The notes under the pieces were generated by a model. It saw only the letters and a program-made list of their open reading frames with translations. It searched no databases and was not told the origin of the DNA. From NCBI RefSeq assembly GCF_040869045.1, contig NC_090319.1:339058302-339122301 (forward strand): a DNA stretch of 64,000 nt. Reading direction: 5' to 3'. Made by a program: the position numbers and the translations under genes. Source of the stretch: Eurosta solidaginis (Eukaryota; Arthropoda; Insecta; Diptera; Tephritidae). Each line of letters starts with the position of its first letter. Within the stretch, counting starts at the first letter, position 1. Shown here piece by piece: positions 21,546 through 34,750 of the stretch.

Positions 21546-21905
21546 TAAATAATTTTTTTAAATTGTTCTATTCTTTGTTTAGATACACTAATATATTTGA
21601 CGTAAATCTAACTAAATAATGTACAAAGATTTTAGAATCAAAAAAATCCAAAAATGAAACAAATTTCAAATTAAATCTGAATCACGTGCTTTGTTTTTGT
21701 TAACACTTCATTTCTAACAAAACAGCAGTGCATACATCTCTTCGAGCACTTGCATGTTCAAAAAATGTTTATATACTCAGAGCTTTGAATTTATATGTAG
21801 TTGACCTGCTCTCCTTCATCCACTATGTGATTTCGCTTACATCAACTCTACCACGTTTCGTTTTCTCATATTACGCTACAGTGTAGTGAGAACCTGTACG
21901 CTCTC

Positions 21906-22015
21906 ATTCTTTATTACTCCATACAGCATACCAATGCCACATACTACGTCCACGCTTACCCATTCTCTAATACTCCATACAGTAGATATACCAATATTGC
22001 ACACTACGCCTGCAT
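21906..22015. repeat. Short tandem duplication, 56-bp period
   Basis: actccatacag at 21916 and 21972 is followed by parallel sequence (accaat..cacactac). Two diverged units. Confidence 0.5.
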
Positions 22016-22049
22016 TTACATTGCACATATATCCCTACATACACCATAC

Positions 22050-23784
22050 CACTTACAAAGACTACGCTTATACTGACGCTTACACTTACACCTTGCATTA
22101 CATTCAGGATTCCCCCATACCATGAGCAAAGCTGTTTAGCCATCAAAGTATGCATTGCTTACTTCAAGGTTGGCGAGTTTTATCTTAGTAGCTTCTTTTT
22201 ACCAGCCTCATCTGCGTAAGTCAAATCCTGGTACTATTACGAATGCATAATTCCTTTTATTTAACAGCGAACCTCTGTGGACTCCTGCTTCTCGCGGAAG
22301 CAGGGTGTGTGATAACCTAAAAAGGTCCATATCCATATATTGTTTGTGAGTTAGTGGGATTATTTCCTTGAACGTTAGTTCTCGAGCGTACGGGATCTAC
22401 ATATATCTGGCAAACGTATATGAATATCGATAGCACTCTTCAAAATTTGCGACAACTTTCTGTATCGTCATAATGATAAAAATCGATAACTTTTCAAAAG
22501 AAAATATTTCAAGGAAAAAAACAATACATTTTTTATAGCCTGTCTAATGTACCTACATACATGTATGCTTTTCTTAATCGTAGTTATCCTTATACATTTT
22601 TAGCACATTGTTGCTATACTTACTCCAATTTCTTAAACTTTGCAGTAACATACAAAAACCATTAATTTGGCCATTACCAAAAACCAGCATATTGCCAAAC
22701 AGGAAACCATAGATGTATGTACGTATGTAGTTCTTTGCGGCTCTATATAATATACCTTTGCCATAGCTGCTGTGGGTAACGTCTTCAGGCAAGTTTACAA
22801 CTTTGTGGATAATATTTGCGCAACAATATGCTGTGTGAAAAACTGTTAAATTCGGTTCAGTAGAAGCTACCCTGATAGCGAGGGGTTGGGAGCACGCGGG
22901 TAGTAGTAAGATCGCTGTGTTACCATATAAGATGACAATGAGATGAATTATATTTATTCAAAGAATTTTTCAATAGCAACGATATAGGTTCGCATAAGGC
23001 GTATTCAGTCAACTTATCCATGTGGCTTCTTAATATAGGCTATGGGAACTCCAGTTTTCTTACCAACATCTACTTTATCCGAGGCAGGACTGACTATTTA
23101 TGGTGTGACGTCAACTACCCGTATGTAAGATTCAAAGCCGTAATTGCCTTTAGAGAGGAATACGGGGTAGCGAGTCATAAAGGGCACTGGATCAGTTGAA
23201 AGGTGGGACGAAGTTTGCTGAGCTACTAGATCATTGTGATTATAGATCGTTGTTACGTCTTTCGAGCGTAAGACGCCCCGATTAAGGAATCGATACTGTT
23301 AGAAAATTTAGCATATATCACACATATCCAAGCAGCTATTAAAGCCCATCGGACTTAACTTGCAAATAATTATAGCATTACTGTGTGGGTTTGTGTGGAA
23401 AGTGGAGAGCTGTAGGCAGTTCGGAAAACCGTTGGCCACTTGTTGTCTGCTCCTGATATTATCTCTTCCAGGTTAGCGAGATCTTTCTAACGAGTTTATT
23501 GCTTTTGCCAGAAAGAGGCTAAAGTATTTCGATTTCTTTCTGGTTACTCAGCTCTCTGAAGGATTTAGCTGACTGCCGAATATAAATTAGGTGTACTAAT
23601 TGACATTACTTTCAACGCCAATGTAGGTGTTGTTTTAAGAGCGCCGCTGTTACCTACCAGCACTATCCGTTGTACTGACATTAACATTTTCGTCATATTC
23701 GCTATGTTCAGTGCGTTTCACCAGGTCATTACCTCACAGAGCTGGGTCGGATTGACAAAATAAATAAAAAATAGTAAACACTTG
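22050..23784. other. Intronic, nothing firmly recognised
   Basis: No repeat shared with the rest of the window. Fragments of frame near 23120-23200 are reminiscent of a LINE but too short to call. Confidence 0.35.
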
Positions 23785-23890
23785 GCGCAATTTATCTGCG
23801 AGGAGATTTAGGCCGAGCCTCCCTTTCAATTTGCTTCGTGCTCCTTTTTCATTTTCTCTCTAAATTGGCAGGATGAAACCTACATTTCAA
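23785..23890 (-). mobile_element. SINE T tail fragment
   Basis: Reverse-oriented 3' portion of SINE T (tgcgaggagatttaggccga, then tttgcttcgtgctcc, then ttggcaggatgaaacctaca). The head is absent. Confidence 0.65.
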
Positions 23891-24310
23891 AGGCAATTGA
23901 GGCCTTTCTAGCCCTATCCTTCTCATTGGGCCTCGAGAAAAGTTTCCTGTCAGAAAATACCAATGAGACTCTTCCAATCGAGGAAGTCCCAAATGCGGGG
24001 CTTTATATCCACTCCTAAAAAGAACCAGTTCCGTTCTGCCAGCCACCGTGCACAGATAGCTTTACAAAACATCGTGTAAGGTGCCAAGAATTGAACAGGA
24101 TTGCCAGGTCATTTGCACAGGCAACCACTTCCGCGGCAGCTCCGTTGTATAGAAGTAAGCCAACGACATTGTTAGACGCCCTCTATAGGCCGAAAAAAGC
24201 ATCCAGAAAAAATTCCTTCTACTCAAGGAAACCCTCTATTTGTTTTTCAATCGAATTTATCTACCGTTACAACAGCCCATCTGCGATTGCGGCAGTAACC
24301 CGGAGGCATC

Positions 24311-24690
24311 CTACCCGTATCCGGCAGGCACTCCAGCGTTTTTAGAAAAAAGACGAAAGACTGTTTGGTGTGAGATTCTTAGGTGATACGTTAGAGCGCC
24401 TAGCGGTTTTTCTAGTGAAGGTATCGAGGCCAGTTTAGGGCACTTAGTGAACATGATTTTCTTAAAAATTGCACCATCTAGAACATTTCCATCCCGTCCT
24501 GGAGACTTGTATGGCTTGAATTCATTAGAATCCCACACAACCCCTCTTTCTTGGAGAGCGATGATAAACATTTCTACATAGCCAACAATCCTCGGGAGCA
24601 TAGGGTGAGGTTCCTGCGCAACAAAGACATTAGAAAATTGAAAGCCCATCAGAAGCTTCAGTGCTTCCTCGCTACCCATCGCTCAGACAC
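24311..24690 (-). pseudogene. LINE reverse transcriptase N-terminal fragment
   Basis: An open stretch on the reverse strand contains FKPYKSPGRDGNVLDG, the PYKSPGPDGI-type motif at the start of insect non-LTR reverse transcriptases. Downstream sequence is degraded. Length is 122 codons, with no neighbouring RT motifs in frame. Confidence 0.55.
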
Positions 24691-25744
24691 TATTCACATC
24701 CCTAATACTGCAAGGGCGGGGTGACTTTCTAAATTTTCCCCAAGCTAGAAAGACAAGTATAAGTATGATTTAAGTAAGCGGAAAAATTGCAAACTGTTTT
24801 GTTGAGGCCTCCTAATGTGTATATGTACGCATGTCTGTATATGCAGTCTACACCTTAAAATGGACAAAAAACGGTAGAGATGCTACTGCTACATTGCTGG
24901 TAGCCTGCTATGTAGCCTTGCCAACCTGGGGCCTTCAAAGAAATTTTTGGAGTTTTTACTGCAGTCACAAATATTGTCGAGTTCTTGCCACTGTTGTCTA
25001 CTTAAATTACGGCTAACATGCACCACTAACATAGTTCAATGTGCAACTGAGTGCGGAGCATCCTGTGCGCCAGTTTTTCTAGTAAGTTTTCCGTGATTTT
25101 TCCACTGAAGTAAACTCATATTCATAAATTTGCATCATAGCAGGCAACATAAGAAGTAAGAAAGCAGGATGTAAAGAAATGAAACAAGATACAGATTCAA
25201 AATATCAAATTTAAGCAAAGCATACTCTGTGTAAAATTAGTGGTATAATTCCTAGATACGGTAGGAGAAACGGATGTGAAAATAATATGATGCGAAAGGA
25301 TTGAAGTATTTCATTTTCGCATAGGCCTTGGCTTGTGTAGTGAGATTGCTGCTGAAGTGAGCATTTGTTTGCATGTGCGAGAGTGAGCTTATGCGGAGAT
25401 TCAATTATTTATTTGCTTTAGTAGATGCCAAGCAGTGTACCAAAAAACTTGTTAAGTAACTAGTCCGAAAACGACCAAACTTGTACCAAAATTTCAGAGG
25501 CTTTGCTAATACTAGACTTGCTAGTTCCCTAATCAGACCTCTCACTACGTGAGTCCAGTACAAATTCAGTGTGCCCAGCGGTGCTTTAATTATTTCAACT
25601 AACCTTAATGGAGCTTAGCGGCCGCTGTTTTAGAGAGTTCGCTAAAAAAGGTTAGTCCCTCAGGTGTAGATTAGCAACACTCCGTATATTGTGTCTTTAA
25701 CACTTTATCAGCGGCAGTTCTTGGGCGCAGGCCCAACATACATT
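24691..25744. other. Intronic, nothing recognised
   Basis: Unique sequence preceding the 61-bp satellite. No features seen. Confidence 0.4.
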
Positions 25745-26340
25745 AAACAATTATTCTTCAACCTTTGGAACATTTATAGTTCTCAAGTGGATATCCAACA
25801 TCATTATCTACTTATTTGCTAACCTTTGAGAAAATGATAGTTCTCAAGTTAATATCCAACACCATTCTTTATTTATTCTCCAACCTTTGAGAAAGTTTTA
25901 TATCTCAAGTTGGTATCCAACATCATTATGTACTTATTCTCCAATCTATGTGGAAATGATTATCTACTTATTCTCCAAATTTTGAGACAATAATCGTTCT
26001 AAGTTGATATCCAACATCATTCTTCAATTCTTCTCCAACCTTTGAGAAAATTTTAGTTCTCAAGTTGATGTCTAACATTATTCTCCACTTACTCTCCAAC
26101 CTCTGAGAAATTTGTAGCTCTCAAATTCATATCTAACGTCATTTCCTCATATTCTTCAAACACGGAGAAATTTTTCATTCTCAAGTTGATAACCTACATT
26201 CTTCTCCTGCTATTCTCCAACCTTTAAGTAATTTGAAGTTATCGGGGTGATATACAACAACGTTTTTACTTATTCTCCAACCTTTGAGACATTTTTGGTT
26301 GATACCAAACATCATTCTCCACTTGTTCTGCGACTGAAGA
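25745..26340. repeat. Minisatellite, about 61-bp unit
   Basis: About nine to ten diverged units of a phrase like TTCTCCAACCTTTGAGAAA, then tagttctcaagttgatatcc and aacatcattctc. Unit starts near 25758, 25819, 25880, 25941, 26035, 26095 and onward, with one shortened unit near 25975. Confidence 0.8.
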
Positions 26341-28759
26341 GATATTTTAAGAAATACAAAGTTTTCGAGGTTCAGGTTGTTGAAAAACAATAGATTGAAA
26401 TTTATAATGAACAGAAATAAATTCTAAACAGAAAACCGATAAAAGACCAATTGTATTATTATTAACACTTTTTTTAATAGCACTAGAATTTTTGGTCAAA
26501 TTTGAACTAGTCTGAAATGGGTATGTTTCTCTCCGAAATATGACATTCGACACCAAGTAGAAAGTCTTCATGTTAAAATTATCAGTTGTTTATATCGTAA
26601 AGAAACAGTTGGATGACGAGCTTGGTATTCATACTAGTTCTGAGCTAGCTTAAAATTCGTTGGCTTCTTTGCAGGGAGGTAAAGAGCAGTGCGATGTCAC
26701 ATGCATATGTATGTGTTCTTGTTGTTTGCTGGTTGCCATTGCGTTGCATGTGCGCATGTTAAACTTTACGCTCTTGTTGCAATTTTTGTTTTTTGTTGGC
26801 TGTTGTTGTTTGCTGCATATCAGACGGCAGTATTGTATTACGATATTTTGTGCTGTGCTTGTATACCATGAATCTCACACTCATACATACGCTAACATAT
26901 AAGCGGAAGGTCCTGGATGCTGAGTGCAAATATGCGTGTGTGTGCGTGTATGCGTTAACATCTCTTTTACTACGTTCAGTACGACATACCAAACTTTCTG
27001 GCTTGTATTGGCGTTGTTTTTTTCACGTAGAATATGTTATATTATTGCATTAATTTATAGCTGTAATATTTGTGAGGTCCGAGTTAATACTTCGAAGAAT
27101 CGAAAGAGAGTTGCAAAACTTTATGGGCCACAAAACTGTTTTCAGGTGAAAAAAAAAAAAACGTTTACAACGGCGAGCAACAATTCGATCCGAAAACAGC
27201 GCCGAAACTATCTCGAAGGCAGTACCGAAAGTGAGTCTGAAACAAATCAGAAATTATCTTGAAATTGACCCAAAAAAATGACCCCACTGCTCATTTTTTC
27301 AAAGGAGCTTAGACCTCGTTTTTTGTCAACCAGATATCTATATAATATAATTGTTATTGGGCAAATAGACTTAAGAGACCCGTTTGGAAAACTGTTCCTT
27401 GGATGGTGCGGAACTGCCTTTTTTATGTGCCCCATGAACTTAATATCATTGGCCAAGACCAATTTGAGTACATGAAGTTATAACGATGAGCCTGGTACCC
27501 CTTCCCCCTTCCCTTGTTCAAAAAGTATATGTAGATCTACCCTTGTGTCAAATTTTATTCAAATGATCCAGCCGTTCTGGCGTGATTGAGTCACAAAGAC
27601 GATTCAAAAGTAGCTGTTCACCTTCTTTACAAAAAAAGCCTCTAAATTCTTCCAAACTTCAAATACATGGTCAACTTGATTGAGTCAGAAAAGCAATCAT
27701 GTCAGATGCTTAATGCTTCGCTGGATTGGGTATATTAAGCAAATAAACAATAAAGGCTCTGGGCGAGAAAGTTTTTCTATCATCACAGTAGGGGTGGCTC
27801 CCACTGAAATATGTGTGAGACTAAGGCCGAGGAGAGCTTGATCTCCCTTGGTATTCAGTATAAACGTCGGTTTCTGAGAAGCAGGGATGACTGAAGCTTT
27901 TAATTAGTGAGGAATATAAGGATGGATTTGATATAAGGTGGATTTAATTTACGCATCTGACCCATATCAGAAATAACAACCCAGATGTTAGCCAACGAAA
28001 ATCTAAAAAACGGGTTTTCAAAAAAGGCATTGTACAAATACAATAACAAATGCTTTCACATTGTGCTGTTCTGAAATAGCAACCTATCTCTTCTTTCGGT
28101 TCTGGCTCACTCTGTGTCAGTAAAAGATTTAAAAGTTCGCTGTTTCAGAACTCATTGCCAGATATTTATCAGGAACATCCCGATAATGCACACCATTAAG
28201 GTACTAGATCGACCATCATGGGCAAGATATCATATGGTTACGTCGGCAGTTAGAGAAACGTCTGATATAGGGGTTGTCCGGGCCGGAATTCGAGGTAAGG
28301 TAATCTTGTCATTAGTAGACGAAGTGAGCTAAATCAATTTCGGTATCGCAACTGGTTTCACAGAGAGTTGGAAAAACGCCCGAATAAATCGATAGTTATG
28401 AGCCGGAAAGGTAATGCATGAAAAAGGCTACGATGTACTTAATGGTAGGTCAAATTAAGTTCAAACACTATAACGATAGGTTCTTCAATGTATACTCTAG
28501 AGAAAAATATAGTAATGACTTAAAAAAGCTGATAGTAGTTAACTATTTTACGGGCATACCCAGTCAAATATAAAACACTTAGCTAAGAAACTAGATGTCG
28601 AGTCATGCAACGTTGCCATGGAATTAACTAGCACTTACTACTTTTTGGTTGTCATGTCAAGAAGGAGTAAGCAACTCATTTTTTTTCTGCCATCACCAGA
28701 GAAAAAAAGGCGTGAGTACCAAGTACTCGTGAAGCCCGATTTGTAAACATACAGGTTGA
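26341..28759. other. Intronic, nothing recognised
   Basis: AT-rich sequence with TG/CA-rich patches (26700-26960). No coding similarity or internal repeat seen. Confidence 0.4.
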
Positions 28760-29205
28760 ACTACTAATCGGTTTGTTATCGGCCAGTTACCCACGGGTTA
28801 CGAATGTGTTACCCGTTTTCTATTAAAACTATAGGTACCTGTTTCACAACAAACCGGTAAGTCGGCCTCAGTAAATCGATAACACGCCAATAGCATCGGC
28901 ACCACTCAGATAAGAAATCGATGACCTGCTGATAATAAATGAGTAACTCCGATAAAAAACCGATAACTCATTAAAAACCATAACGATAGATTTTCGATAA
29001 CAAATCTATAACTTTTCGATAACAATCAGTAACACTCCGATGATAAATTAAGAAAAAATCCATATGTCGATGACCAATCGATAAATTTATGATAAATTGG
29101 TAGCACTATGATGACAAGTTGATAAATTTTCGATAGTGAATCGATATATTTTTGATAACGAAATTGGTAATACCTTTCGATAATAAATCTATAACTTTTC
29201 GATAC
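28760..29205. repeat. Foldback-like CGATAA repeat, copy 2 left
   Basis: Begins with a TTATCGG-type arm and the same centre as copy 1 (gggttacgaatgtgttaccc, 28797). It then continues as many degenerate CGATAACAAATCGATAA units. It resumes at 30165 after a LINE insertion. Confidence 0.65.
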
Positions 29206-30164
29206 GACGACCATCATCCCCTTCACCAAAAGAAGGGTCCTACCAGCCCTGCGAGCAAAAACAATTGATGGCGTAGCACTAGAATATGGAACCATTTTTA
29301 ATTACTTGGGGGTCATCTTTGACACCAAGCTCGTCTGGAAACAACACCTCGACTCCATTAAAACTAGGGCCACGAAATCCTTCATGGTATGTAAACGTCT
29401 AGCAGACAAATTATGGGGCTGTAGCCCGCATGTACTAAGATGGATGTATACCATATAGTAAAACCTATGATATCATATGGCTCGATAGCGACGACTAGGC
29501 AAGCACTGTCAAAACTTCAGCGACTGGCATGTGTGTGCATCACGATCTAACCCCGCTACATATATCGATAGAGCAATAAGCCAAGCGAACTCTCCTGAAT
29601 ATCGCCAAGGCGAGTTCGGGCAAAGGTAAAGTCATATCGTCCCGAAGCATGGAGGAATTGAGAGAGAAGATCCCAATCTCTCAACTCCCGAGGTATGTGA
29701 GGATATCAGATACTTTTTGTGAAAAAGTATAGAGTAGAATTGGGAGACAAGGGTACATGGAAGGAAAGCAGAAATGAGAGCATTCAGCAGCTATATAAAA
29801 TAGTACCGTACACCGATGGCTCGAATACGCCAGAGAAGATAACCTAAGAATCCTAACAGCTATTCTTACAGGACACTGTAGACTGAACAGCCACATCCAG
29901 AAGCTGGGCATACTATCGAACAACACATGCCGATTTTGTGATCGATCAGCGGAGACAGCTGATCATATCCTCCTGGAGTGTGACAAAATTTCAAGACGCA
30001 GGGCTAAGTTTATGGGCTCACCATGGCCAGAGCATTCTCACATTAAATCCTTCAAGCCAGGTGAACTGCTAGGGTTCATCAGAGATGCCGGCTTGGATGA
30101 GGGGCTGTGCGGAAGCTGAGGGCACAAAAGACCAATGGTCGCAGTGCGATCCTCAATTAATTAT
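29206..30164 (+). pseudogene. LINE fragment inside the CGATAA array
   Basis: IDGVALEYGTIFNYLGVIFD and KTRATKSFMVCKRLADKLWG (about 29258-29430) belong to a reverse-transcriptase thumb. RILTAILTGHCRLNSHIQKL and TADHILLECDKISRRR (about 29840-30005) are the zinc-knuckle tail of an RNase H-bearing LINE. The part between is deleted or frameshifted. ctttcgata-like sequence borders both ends, but the array makes a target duplication ambiguous. Confidence 0.75.
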
Positions 30165-30495
30165 CTATCTGTCTATCTTTCGATAAGAAAATGGTAGCAC
30201 TCCGATAAGAAATCGATATATTTTTCCAATAACACCATAAATTTTGGATAGAAGGCGATACATTTTTGATAAGTAATCGAGATTTTTCGATAACAAAGCA
30301 ATAACTTTTAGAAAGCAAACCTATAAAAAATTGGTAAAACTTCGATAACAAATCGATTACTTCTTCATAAATATCTGATAATTTTTCGATAGTAAATCGA
30401 TATCTTTTCGCTAACAAACCGATTACTCGTGGATAAAAAGTCAATTTTTTTTGTTGTCTATAGAATATTTATAACACCTCGATAACAAATCTTAA
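30165..30495. repeat. Foldback-like CGATAA repeat, copy 2 right
   Basis: Continuation of the degenerate CGATAA array (cgataagaaatcgatat, cgatagtaaatcgatatc). Confidence 0.65.
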
Positions 30496-32796
30496 ATTTT
30501 AAGAGAACCAAACAAATTCTGTTCACTATGTTTTTAATAAAGTAGAACTGAGTTTTGCGAAAACATTAAAACTTGCACTTCTTACATAATTTTCTACGTT
30601 TATGTTTAGAGGCCGTAATATTAGCATAGAACGTAATCGAACACGCAAGTGCTGAACTTATTGATGCCTCTTTCTTTGAAAGCTGCACCACGCATTCCTA
30701 CAACACCCTTAACTAAGTGAGAGTAAAGCTGCATATAATGGGCCTATGTCGCTTCTATGCGTATGCTGTCACCGTTGCCAGTATCCTCGTCATCATCAGA
30801 GCCTTCGTAAGAGATTCGTGCATTGCATGTAAAAATGTACACTTTTGTGGTATTTGTATGAGTAAATCTGAAAGCCTTGCATATAAATGTATCACATGGT
30901 TGTGAACGACCCCTCGATATATATTTTTTTGCTCTTTCTTTTTTATTATTATTGTTTTCATTGCAGTGGCCGTTGTTTTGGTTGCGCTTAGCTTCAACTG
31001 CTACCACGCTTCTGGTGGCTGCATCTCCTAATTTAAAGTAACAAATCTAAATCATTTAGTTTATGCTCAATTCGCTTGGGGGGCACACTTTGCAACATGT
31101 AGCATTAGCGCGATTTAGGCATATTTTTCCACTCCGCCTAATCTGTTCACCTCATACCCGCACAAAGACACATGCTCGCTCGTATAGGCTTTTTTTTTGT
31201 TTGTTGGTTTTTACATTTCTTCATAGTTTCAGTTGCAATGTAGGAGCCATAGACGGAGCTGGAGCGCATTGGTGTCAGCAGAGCAACAGTAAAAACATTG
31301 GTATGCGAACGGTCGAGCAAGCGTGTGAACGTACAAGCGAGCGCGCGCGGTTTTTGGCTTCTTTGATTTACCTTCACACTGTATTAGCCAAATTCTTTCG
31401 AAGGCGTTTGTTGAGTTCTATGAGCTTCCGCCATATTATCCCAAAACGTAAAGCAAAAACAAGATGCTTAAAATGGTGTTCAAGTATTTTGACGACGGTA
31501 AACGGATACCTAACCCGGATCTAGGCAGTTTGGGTTTTGATTTATTTGACAGACGTTAAGTCACGTGGAAATATAAAACGGCTCATTAATGATATTTATG
31601 CAGCGCAAAGGTTGTGTGTACTGAGAGACAAAAACAAAAAGGTTGCGGTGTGTGTCCTTCGTTTTCCATTTTGTAGTGTTTGTAAAATTGTGTGCTCATA
31701 AAAAGCATATTGACAAATCGCACAGCTGCACTGTTTCAGCGTACAACACTCAACGCCTACCTTAAGTCCATGCCAACAGATGAAATAGGAGGCTGTGTGC
31801 GTGTGACCACGACCAGTAACTGTTACATTGTGGACAAGTGTGATTTGTGGCTCTGTGGCTTCTTCGGCTCTTTTGTCCCTTCCGGCTCTGTGGCAATGAC
31901 TGTGTTGTGTTTTCGTTGGTACACTGGTGTTGTGCGTCTGGCTTATTTGAGCATATGTTTACGTCTCGTTAATTCAGAAATTATGTTAAATTTAACCTCG
32001 GTCTAAATGATTTTGTGCGGGAAATTTGTGTTTTCATGAAAATTAAATTTGCGAATAAATCAAAGCGAAAATAATATTAAAATATAATTTTAGTCAAAAT
32101 GCGTAACTAGTTTATGAACAAAATAACAAATTAATATAATAGTGTCAGAAATAAAAAAACACGTAATGAAATAAAAAAAAAATATTAGTCTACGTTAGAC
32201 GTGAAAATATTTAAATAAAAGGCTGCCCCTACACAGTTGAAAATTTTGGTTTAAATCTTAAACTTTCTGGTCTACATATATGACCAAACTTTTTTAGCTT
32301 TTTAATGCAGACCTTGCAAGGTTTAAAGGAAACGAGCTCATATGACTGCTTTTGAATTGACACATTTTGTTTTAAATTTTCAGAAAATTTCCATTTTTCA
32401 AACTTCTAGCATCAAATTTAAACTCAAATAAATATATTAGAAATTGTGTTTACGCTCTCATAGCTTATAATATTAATCAAAAAAGTTTGAACTAACGGTA
32501 CGGGTAAAACTTTTTGGTTTTAATTTTAAACTTTTCATCGAAAATTATATTTTTCAAGTGTCTGGACAAAAATTAAAATCAAGATATCTTAAAATTTCTA
32601 AAGCTATTTAGTGGTTTTAAAAGTAGTATTAAAAAAATTAAAAACAGCAGAAAACTTTGCTAGGTTTAAAAAATAACCTAAAATTTTTGACTGTACTCTT
32701 CCGCAAAATTTATTACACATTTTTCTTTTCGTGTTTTTATTTATTTATTAATTTTCTTTTGCTGTTTTGTAAACCTTTCATGATTATAAAACTGTA
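30496..32796. other. Unique intronic sequence
   Basis: Longest stretch of the giant intron free of shared repeats. It has a comparatively GC-rich patch near 31240-31350 with a gagcgcgcgcgg run. A short open stretch MLKMVFKYFDDGKRIPNPD starts at 31464 but resembles no family I know. It may hold regulatory sequence, which cannot be shown from sequence alone. Confidence 0.35.
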
Positions 32797-33039
32797 TATT
32801 TAGTTTGTCATGAATCTCAAAATTGTAAGTGGCATAGGAGTTGAGATAGGCCCACCAATAAGTATTGTAACGAATTTAGGGAAACTTCACTTATTTTACA
32901 CCTCCTACTAACACCTCCAAGAACTGCACCTAACAGAATAAAATTTAAGTCGGTGGTCGAGGCCCTATGCTCCAATAGGAGTTGAGGAAGATGATGATGA
33001 TGATGATGACTAACTTTCGTATCGCTAAATCTTAATATA

Positions 33040-33970
33040 TAAAAAACACGTGTCACAACATTTTCGGCCGCGATGGACTCCTAAACTGCTGAAGGGATTT
33101 TGAATTTGGTTTTGCACCCCGTGTGTAGTTTGATCTAACTTGAAACATAGGATAGGTTATATCTCAATTTATTGTCGCAATATTGTTTTATTGCAAATTT
33201 TTTTTATTTGTTTATACGTAATAGTAAAATGTTACGTATACGCAGTGGCGCACCTCTTTTCAGTTGGTATGGATATGTTTGTGCACGTGCTTATTTAACT
33301 TTACATACATATATAGGGGGGCTCGGGGTTTATGAGGGGGCCCGCGTTTTGAGGTACTAAGACATTTTTTTAATTCAGGAGAGTCTTTGGTTGTTCCATG
33401 TGCAATTTTTAAGCCGAATTTCAAAAGTAACGAATATCTGCATTTCGTTTTAATATAGTGAAGTGTGAATATATATATATATATTAAAAGAAAGGCTAAA
33501 ATGTGTGTTAGTTGGTCGCCGGTGCTTGAAGAGATGCGTCGGTCGATTTTGTTCAAATATACCTATTTACATACATACGTCCTGAAATTTGGTATATAAA
33601 TTTGCCTATATTAGTAATATTAGTATTTACGATCCTTTTTTCCGGAAAGTAGACCAGAGACGGACTGGGACTGAGACTCGGAGTGGGACTGGGACTGGGA
33701 CTGGAACAAAATACATACCACCCTCTGGGACTAGCAATAAGGGATGAAGAAGAACTTGAGAGAAGAGAAAAGAGAGAAGGAGACTGAGATAGAATGAGAC
33801 GAAGATGGAGATAGATGAAGCGAAAAAGACGGAGGGGGGATTGAATAAAAGGATTAGGAAAAGTGAAGAGGGCGGGAGGGCAGAGTTAGACGGAAAAAGC
33901 TCATTTATGCAGACGTATGCAGATAGGCCAAATTTAGGGCAGAACAACGTCTGCCGGGTCTTCTAGTTGT
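33040..33970 (-). mobile_element. Helitron-like dispersed repeat, composite
   Basis: On the reverse strand it starts AACTAGAAGACCCGGCAGAC followed by GTTGTTCTGCCC. It ends near the phrase TAGGAGTCCATCGCGGCCGA. Both motifs are familiar from a repeat widespread in insect genomes. A related head occurs at 51371. The interior holds a (GGGACT)n tract near 33665-33705 and other inserted material. Class assignment is tentative. Confidence 0.45.
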
Positions 33971-34329
33971 TGAATAAATAACTCCAATATTTAATAATGC
34001 AAAATGGTCTTTATTAAAGTACTTCACAATAACACTTCTACTTCGCAACCAATAGCGTGCTTAAATCAAACTGTAACGGACTACTCAGCTTCTGCTGCTT
34101 TTATATCCTTTGCCCAAATGTTTAGACGTTTCTTCTTCTAGAATCCTCTACCTGTCCACCAGCCATACGCGCATGCATTTGTAGTGTGTAAATATATGTG
34201 TGTGTATATGTGAGCGAACTAGTAGCTGATGATGACATGCGTTTTTGAGTATCTCTCTGCTACTTGCTGTACATGATGATTAATGTGTTTATGTAGCTTG
34301 CTTAAATGTTGTTGTGCCTTTATTTAATA

Positions 34330-34750
34330 GGGGGACTCATGTAACCGTATAAATGCCTTATAAAGTGTGTAAACGTATAAATTTATCTAGTTTACGCAGG
34401 AGCTGTCAAATTTTGTATAAAAAATCATTTACACAATTTGTATAAATTTACGCGCACATTTCATTGTGTAAACGCGGTAAACTCAAAGGAATGCAACCTT
34501 GCAGACATTACAGACGGCATTTTCATCAAAAATCTCCAACATCAGCAAGTAAAGGCGTTTTAGTTTTGATTTTTCACTTAATCCTGGTATTTTTTAATTT
34601 GTATAACAATCAAAAAAATTTTTTTGGAAATAATACAGCTGAAAAACAATCAAGTTTATCAAGAGTATTACTAGGTGCGTTCATATAACCGCGTGTGTAA
34701 ATGGATATAATTTTACACCTTATAAGTTTATATGCTATCATGAGTCCCCC
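34330..34750. mobile_element. 421-bp MITE, GGGGGACTCATG ends
   Basis: Starts GGGGGACTCATG and ends CATGAGTCCCCC, perfect 12-bp inverted ends that continue as weaker similarity (TATAAA..TTATAA). TA lies on each side, consistent with a TA target as in Tc1/mariner-type elements. No coding. Confidence 0.65.

Noticed and set aside
31063..31524. 153-codon open frame, the longest in the window
   Set aside because: It begins in unique intron sequence, with irregular composition, no recognisable domain, no splice context and no homologue that I can name.
31464..31560. Short frame MLKMVFKYFDDGKRIPNPD with a possible donor
   Set aside because: Protein-like in look, but too short, no family match, and the donor is poor. 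Kept only as a note in the unique region.
33627..33947. 106-codon open frame on the reverse strand with Ser/Pro/Val runs
   Set aside because: The runs come from the (GGGACT)n simple tract and purine-rich sequence, not from a protein-like composition.
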